Positions 61,666 to 64,000 of a stretch of 64,000 nt of DNA are shown here, one piece after another. Both the position numbers and the translations under genes were made by a program. The DNA is from Sediminispirochaeta smaragdinae DSM 11293 (GTDB lineage: Bacteria; Spirochaetota; Spirochaetia; DSM-16054; Sediminispirochaetaceae): assembly GCF_000143985.1 (NCBI RefSeq), contig NC_014364.1, positions 4,538,582 through 4,602,581 of the forward strand, given 5' to 3'. Below the pieces are notes generated by a model. It saw only the letters and a list, made by a program, of their open reading frames with translations, did no database searches and was not told where the DNA came from. How positions within the stretch are numbered: position 1 is the stretch's first letter; each line of letters opens with the position of its first letter.

Positions 61666-62880
61666 TTATGTAACCTCTTTTTCATGGATCAATTCATTAA
61701 ACAATACAAGTATATTCGATACACCACGTTCCCACGTCCGATATTCATCATTCCTGAAGGCCGCCTCTCTCATCAACACATATTGTTTTTCATCTATGCA
61801 TAAGGCTTGTTGTATAGCCTCCTCTACACTTCCGTCAATGGGAATTATCGCATCTTTGGCCAGATCAGCGGTGGTGCCGAACGTATTACCTATAACTGGC
61901 AAGCCGTACTGCATACAACTTCGTATTACGGCAGATGTAAGATATTGTTCTGCATCGCTGACCAGATAATCAGCAGCACAAAAGTAATCCCGCATCTCCG
62001 CAGGAGCAAGATAGCGTTCTACAATGCGAATATCCTTCGTCTTCTCTGATTTTATATATTTTATGCAACCTCGGCTGGCAATAAGGAGCTCCAAGTTAGT
62101 GTGATTTTTCTTTAATGCGTTAAATGCTTGTATTACCACTCTTGGATTACGATTACGTCTGGATGTTCCACTGTACAATAATACTATTTTTTCCTGACCT
62201 ATGTGCAGTCTGGATCGTGCTACCTGCTTGTCAACTGCCTCATTGCTATTAAAATGCCCCATATAGCCGACTGCATATGGCTTTGGGGAACCATAGAAAT
62301 CGAAAATAGACTTTACACAAGATTCTTCATGAACGATAATACCGCTAGCCAAAGAATATAGAGAGCGATGAAGATACTCATCGATATCCGACAAAAAAGA
62401 ATCTGTATCTTTAACATTGTGAGATAGTAAATCATGCTGATGCCAAACAATTGGGACAGAAAGATCTCGAAGATCCCGGCACCAAGCATCTATCTCGCCA
62501 TATGCAGTTTTTGTAATTCGCGATCGGACTATAGAGTTAGCCATTTGCATATAGAAGTGCAAGAAAATTTTATAAGTACCTCTAACTTTTGCTATTTTCC
62601 TTAGCCGGCAATGCAACGAACTACTGATTCCAACATGTTTATATCGCCAAGTGTCATACACACTTGGCGCCCAATGAAAGTAGAGGATATCAATATCTCT
62701 GAGCACTTTACTTCGAAAGGGGGATTCCAAATCTTTTTGTGTAATTGTTTTTACCACGGCTTGGTGGTTTAAGAATTCTTCTGAAAGCCGATGTAAGTGT
62801 GGATTAGCTTCCCGATCCCATAGGGAGTCTTTCGGTCCCGGACACATTCCTATTGTAAACAAAGTAGCTTCTTTCCCCAT
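61666..62880 (-). CDS. GT-B-fold glycosyltransferase (GT4-like, diverged)
   Basis: 404 residues. The donor half reads [88 protein letters not shown], which is a GT4 pattern with a weak EX7E region. The acceptor half ([37 protein letters not shown]) resembles transferases that act on exopolysaccharide precursors. It overlaps the upstream GT2 gene by 31 bases and precedes the dehydrogenase gene by two. Confidence 0.78.
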   Translation of the reverse strand: MGKEATLFTIGMCPGPKDSLWDREANPHLHRLSEEFLNHQAVVKTITQKDLESPFRSKVLRDIDILYFHWAPSVYDTWRYKHVGISSSLHCRLRKIAKVRGTYKIFLHFYMQMANSIVRSRITKTAYGEIDAWCRDLRDLSVPIVWHQHDLLSHNVKDTDSFLSDIDEYLHRSLYSLASGIIVHEESCVKSIFDFYGSPKPYAVGYMGHFNSNEAVDKQVARSRLHIGQEKIVLLYSGTSRRNRNPRVVIQAFNALKKNHTNLELLIASRGCIKYIKSEKTKDIRIVERYLAPAEMRDYFCAADYLVSDAEQYLTSAVIRSCMQYGLPVIGNTFGTTADLAKDAIIPIDGSVEEAIQQALCIDEKQYVLMREAAFRNDEYRTWERGVSNILVLFNELIHEKEVT

Positions 62881-63605
62881 CTTCTGAGATTACTTATTTT
62901 TCTTCGAATATATTTAACTGGAAAATAAACTAAATAAAGCTTTTCTCTTTCTTTATTATGAATCCTCTTATACATTCTGCCAGTCGAAACGCCACCAATT
63001 GTAAAATTACTTATATTAACGTTCATATAGTAAGAAGTTATTTTTTTTCGGAATACTGCACGAAGCAACCATTCATAGTCGCCTACAATTCTTATACGGG
63101 AATTAAATTTTCCAACAACGCTAAAAACTTCTTTATCATAAAAAAGAGCCTGCTGTGTTATACAATTATCACGAAGAAAGTTTCTGATATCCTGGTTGGG
63201 CCTAAAATACTGATCTATATTCCCATCTCTGTTACGATAGAGCAAATTTCCATAATATATTTGTTTATTGGGCATATTATGAATTTGATCGGCCACAGAC
63301 ATAAGAACAGATTCATCACATAATGTATCATCGGCATTCAAGAAATTCAAATATTTCCCATTAGCCAGTTGTATACCTTTATTCATTGCATCATAGATAC
63401 CATCATCTGACTCCGAGATTAACCCAAGTTTCCTTTGTTCGGCATATGGATTTACAATATCAAGAGTACCATCCGTAGAACCACCATCAACAATAATATA
63501 TTCAAAATCAGTAAACGATTGATTGAGAACAGAATTAATTGTATTGGAGATTGTTGTTTTGGCGTTATAACAAACTGTAATGATTGAAAACAGTGGCATG
63601 TTCAT
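62850..63605 (-). CDS. GT2-family glycosyltransferase (WcaA/WcaE-like)
   Basis: 251 residues: FSIITVCYNAKTTISNTINSVL, YIIVDGGSTDGTLDIV, DDGIYDAMNKGIQLANGKYLNFLNADDTLCDESVL (the 'G.sDaMNkGi..A.G.....NsDD' block). This is the short GT2 type common in capsule and colanic-acid loci. The ATG overlaps a TGA of the reading frame upstream (ATGA). It is at the end of the part of the locus contained in the window. Confidence 0.92.
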   Translation of the reverse strand: MNMPLFSIITVCYNAKTTISNTINSVLNQSFTDFEYIIVDGGSTDGTLDIVNPYAEQRKLGLISESDDGIYDAMNKGIQLANGKYLNFLNADDTLCDESVLMSVADQIHNMPNKQIYYGNLLYRNRDGNIDQYFRPNQDIRNFLRDNCITQQALFYDKEVFSVVGKFNSRIRIVGDYEWLLRAVFRKKITSYYMNVNISNFTIGGVSTGRMYKRIHNKEREKLYLVYFPVKYIRRKISNLRRWGKKLLCLQ

Positions 63606-63841
63606 ATACCTTCAACACATGAGAATATACAGGGATTGCCTGTCAAACATTTTCTCCCGTTCAACTTTCCCAATTCGATAAAGAGGGAATAGAAGTTCAC
63701 ACTCTCATTGAGTACCCCCACGGGATTGTCAAAAACAACCAGATCTACCTGTTTACAACACAAAAGAACCCCGCACAGCACTTGTTTTGCGCATTTATTC
63801 GAGATATTAATAACAACACTTATATAAATTCTTGCTGCTTT
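63602..63841 (-). pseudogene. Unexplained 79-codon reading frame coupled to the GT2 gene (probable relic)
   Basis: Open from after a TGA at 63844-63842 to a TGA that overlaps the start of the GT2 gene as ATGA. It begins RIYISVVINISN, then CKQVDLVVFDNPVGVLNE and FIELGKLNGRKCLTGNP. The start resembles the N-terminus of a GT2-type transferase ('YISVV'); the middle could instead recall a decayed ABC ATPase. There is no ATG or good GTG start and it is too short for either family. It is probably the remnant of a deleted gene. The coupling suggests that it was once a full member of the operon. Confidence 0.35.
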
Positions 63842-63879
63842 TCAATGATCCTTATAGAAAGGGTTAGCACATTCAAATG

Positions 63880-64000
63880 TTACTTATTTTCCTTATATTT
63901 TAGAATAAAAGACTCTATAGCAAAAAAATACTTTTCAACATCTTTTAGTTTACTCTCTTCAAAATCCCACCATTTTATCTTATGTAACTCTTTCACAAGA
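63880..64000 (-). CDS. C-terminus of a hexapeptide-repeat acyltransferase (CatB/Vat-like), partial
   Basis: The last 40 codons of a gene running off the window: LVKELHKIKWWDFEESKLKDVEKYFF, ending in KENK. The IKWWD(W/F) segment followed by an amphipathic helix is the usual C-terminal tail of xenobiotic/chloramphenicol-type left-handed β-helix acetyltransferases. In glycan loci such enzymes O- or N-acetylate sugars. The hexapeptide repeats themselves lie outside the window, so the call rests on the tail alone. Confidence 0.6.
   Translation of the reverse strand, partial: LVKELHKIKWWDFEESKLKDVEKYFFAIESFILKYKENK

Noticed and set aside
63602-63841. Functional sugar ABC ATPase fragment
   Set aside because: A segment (VDLVVFDNPVGV) loosely recalls a Walker B region, but no signature motif or Walker A exists and a GT2-type reading fits the start at least as well.

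Overview
The window looks like chromosomal DNA from a free-living spirochaete (Spirochaeta/Sediminispirochaeta-like). This is inferred from the type of outer-membrane barrel proteins, the signal peptides, a DUF6675-like secreted protein, and a phosphonate pathway resembling the one known in treponemes. It has not been checked by any search. I saw no rRNA, tRNA or CRISPR array.

Left part (1-26.6 kb): accessory and housekeeping genes on both strands. It starts with an MFS transporter and a decayed stretch (flavin oxidoreductase pseudogene, transposase relic), then small VOC, GNAT and HEAT-like genes. A coherent minus-strand sugar locus covers 11.6-3.9 kb: FGGY kinase, DeoR-type regulator, periplasmic binding protein, two-domain ATPase, two permeases and a SIS-domain isomerase. 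It has two visible promoters and a hairpin after the binding-protein gene. Next come two peptide deformylase paralogues, a PhzF-like protein, a QueG-like Fe-S protein, a nucleotidyltransferase, trpS, trmO-like, yjbQ-like, AraC and GGDEF genes and a POTRA/barrel outer-membrane protein. Three copies of a ~145-bp miniature inverted-repeat element flanked by TA (16.5, 21.1 and 24.6 kb) lie here. One abuts a TetR-family relic.

Right part (24.8-64 kb): one very large surface-glycan locus, almost entirely on the minus strand with many overlapping genes. It contains two initiating sugar-phosphate transferases, about a dozen glycosyltransferases, a Wzx-like flippase, polytopic membrane proteins that could be GT-C enzymes or a polymerase, and GtrA. 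Precursor genes are rfbC, rfbD, a UDP-glucuronate-epimerase-like gene and a UDP-sugar dehydrogenase. A deacetylase, a FemAB/GNAT-like protein and Wzi-like outer-membrane barrels complete it.

Inside this locus sits a full pathway for 2-aminoethylphosphonate (AEP): PEP mutase fused to a nucleotidyltransferase, phosphonopyruvate decarboxylase, AEP transaminase and a separate AEP-cytidylyltransferase-like protein. A CDP-alcohol phosphotransferase-like membrane protein is encoded 8.5 kb away. The natural reading is that PEP is converted to AEP, activated as CMP-AEP and attached to the surface glycan or a lipid. The putative transferase has Gly where the family has its last motif Asp (the proposed catalytic base), so this branch may use a non-standard transferase. 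This is the most interesting system in the window. The last ~400 bases hold an unexplained ORF joined by ATGA to a glycosyltransferase, and the end of an acyltransferase gene running off the window.
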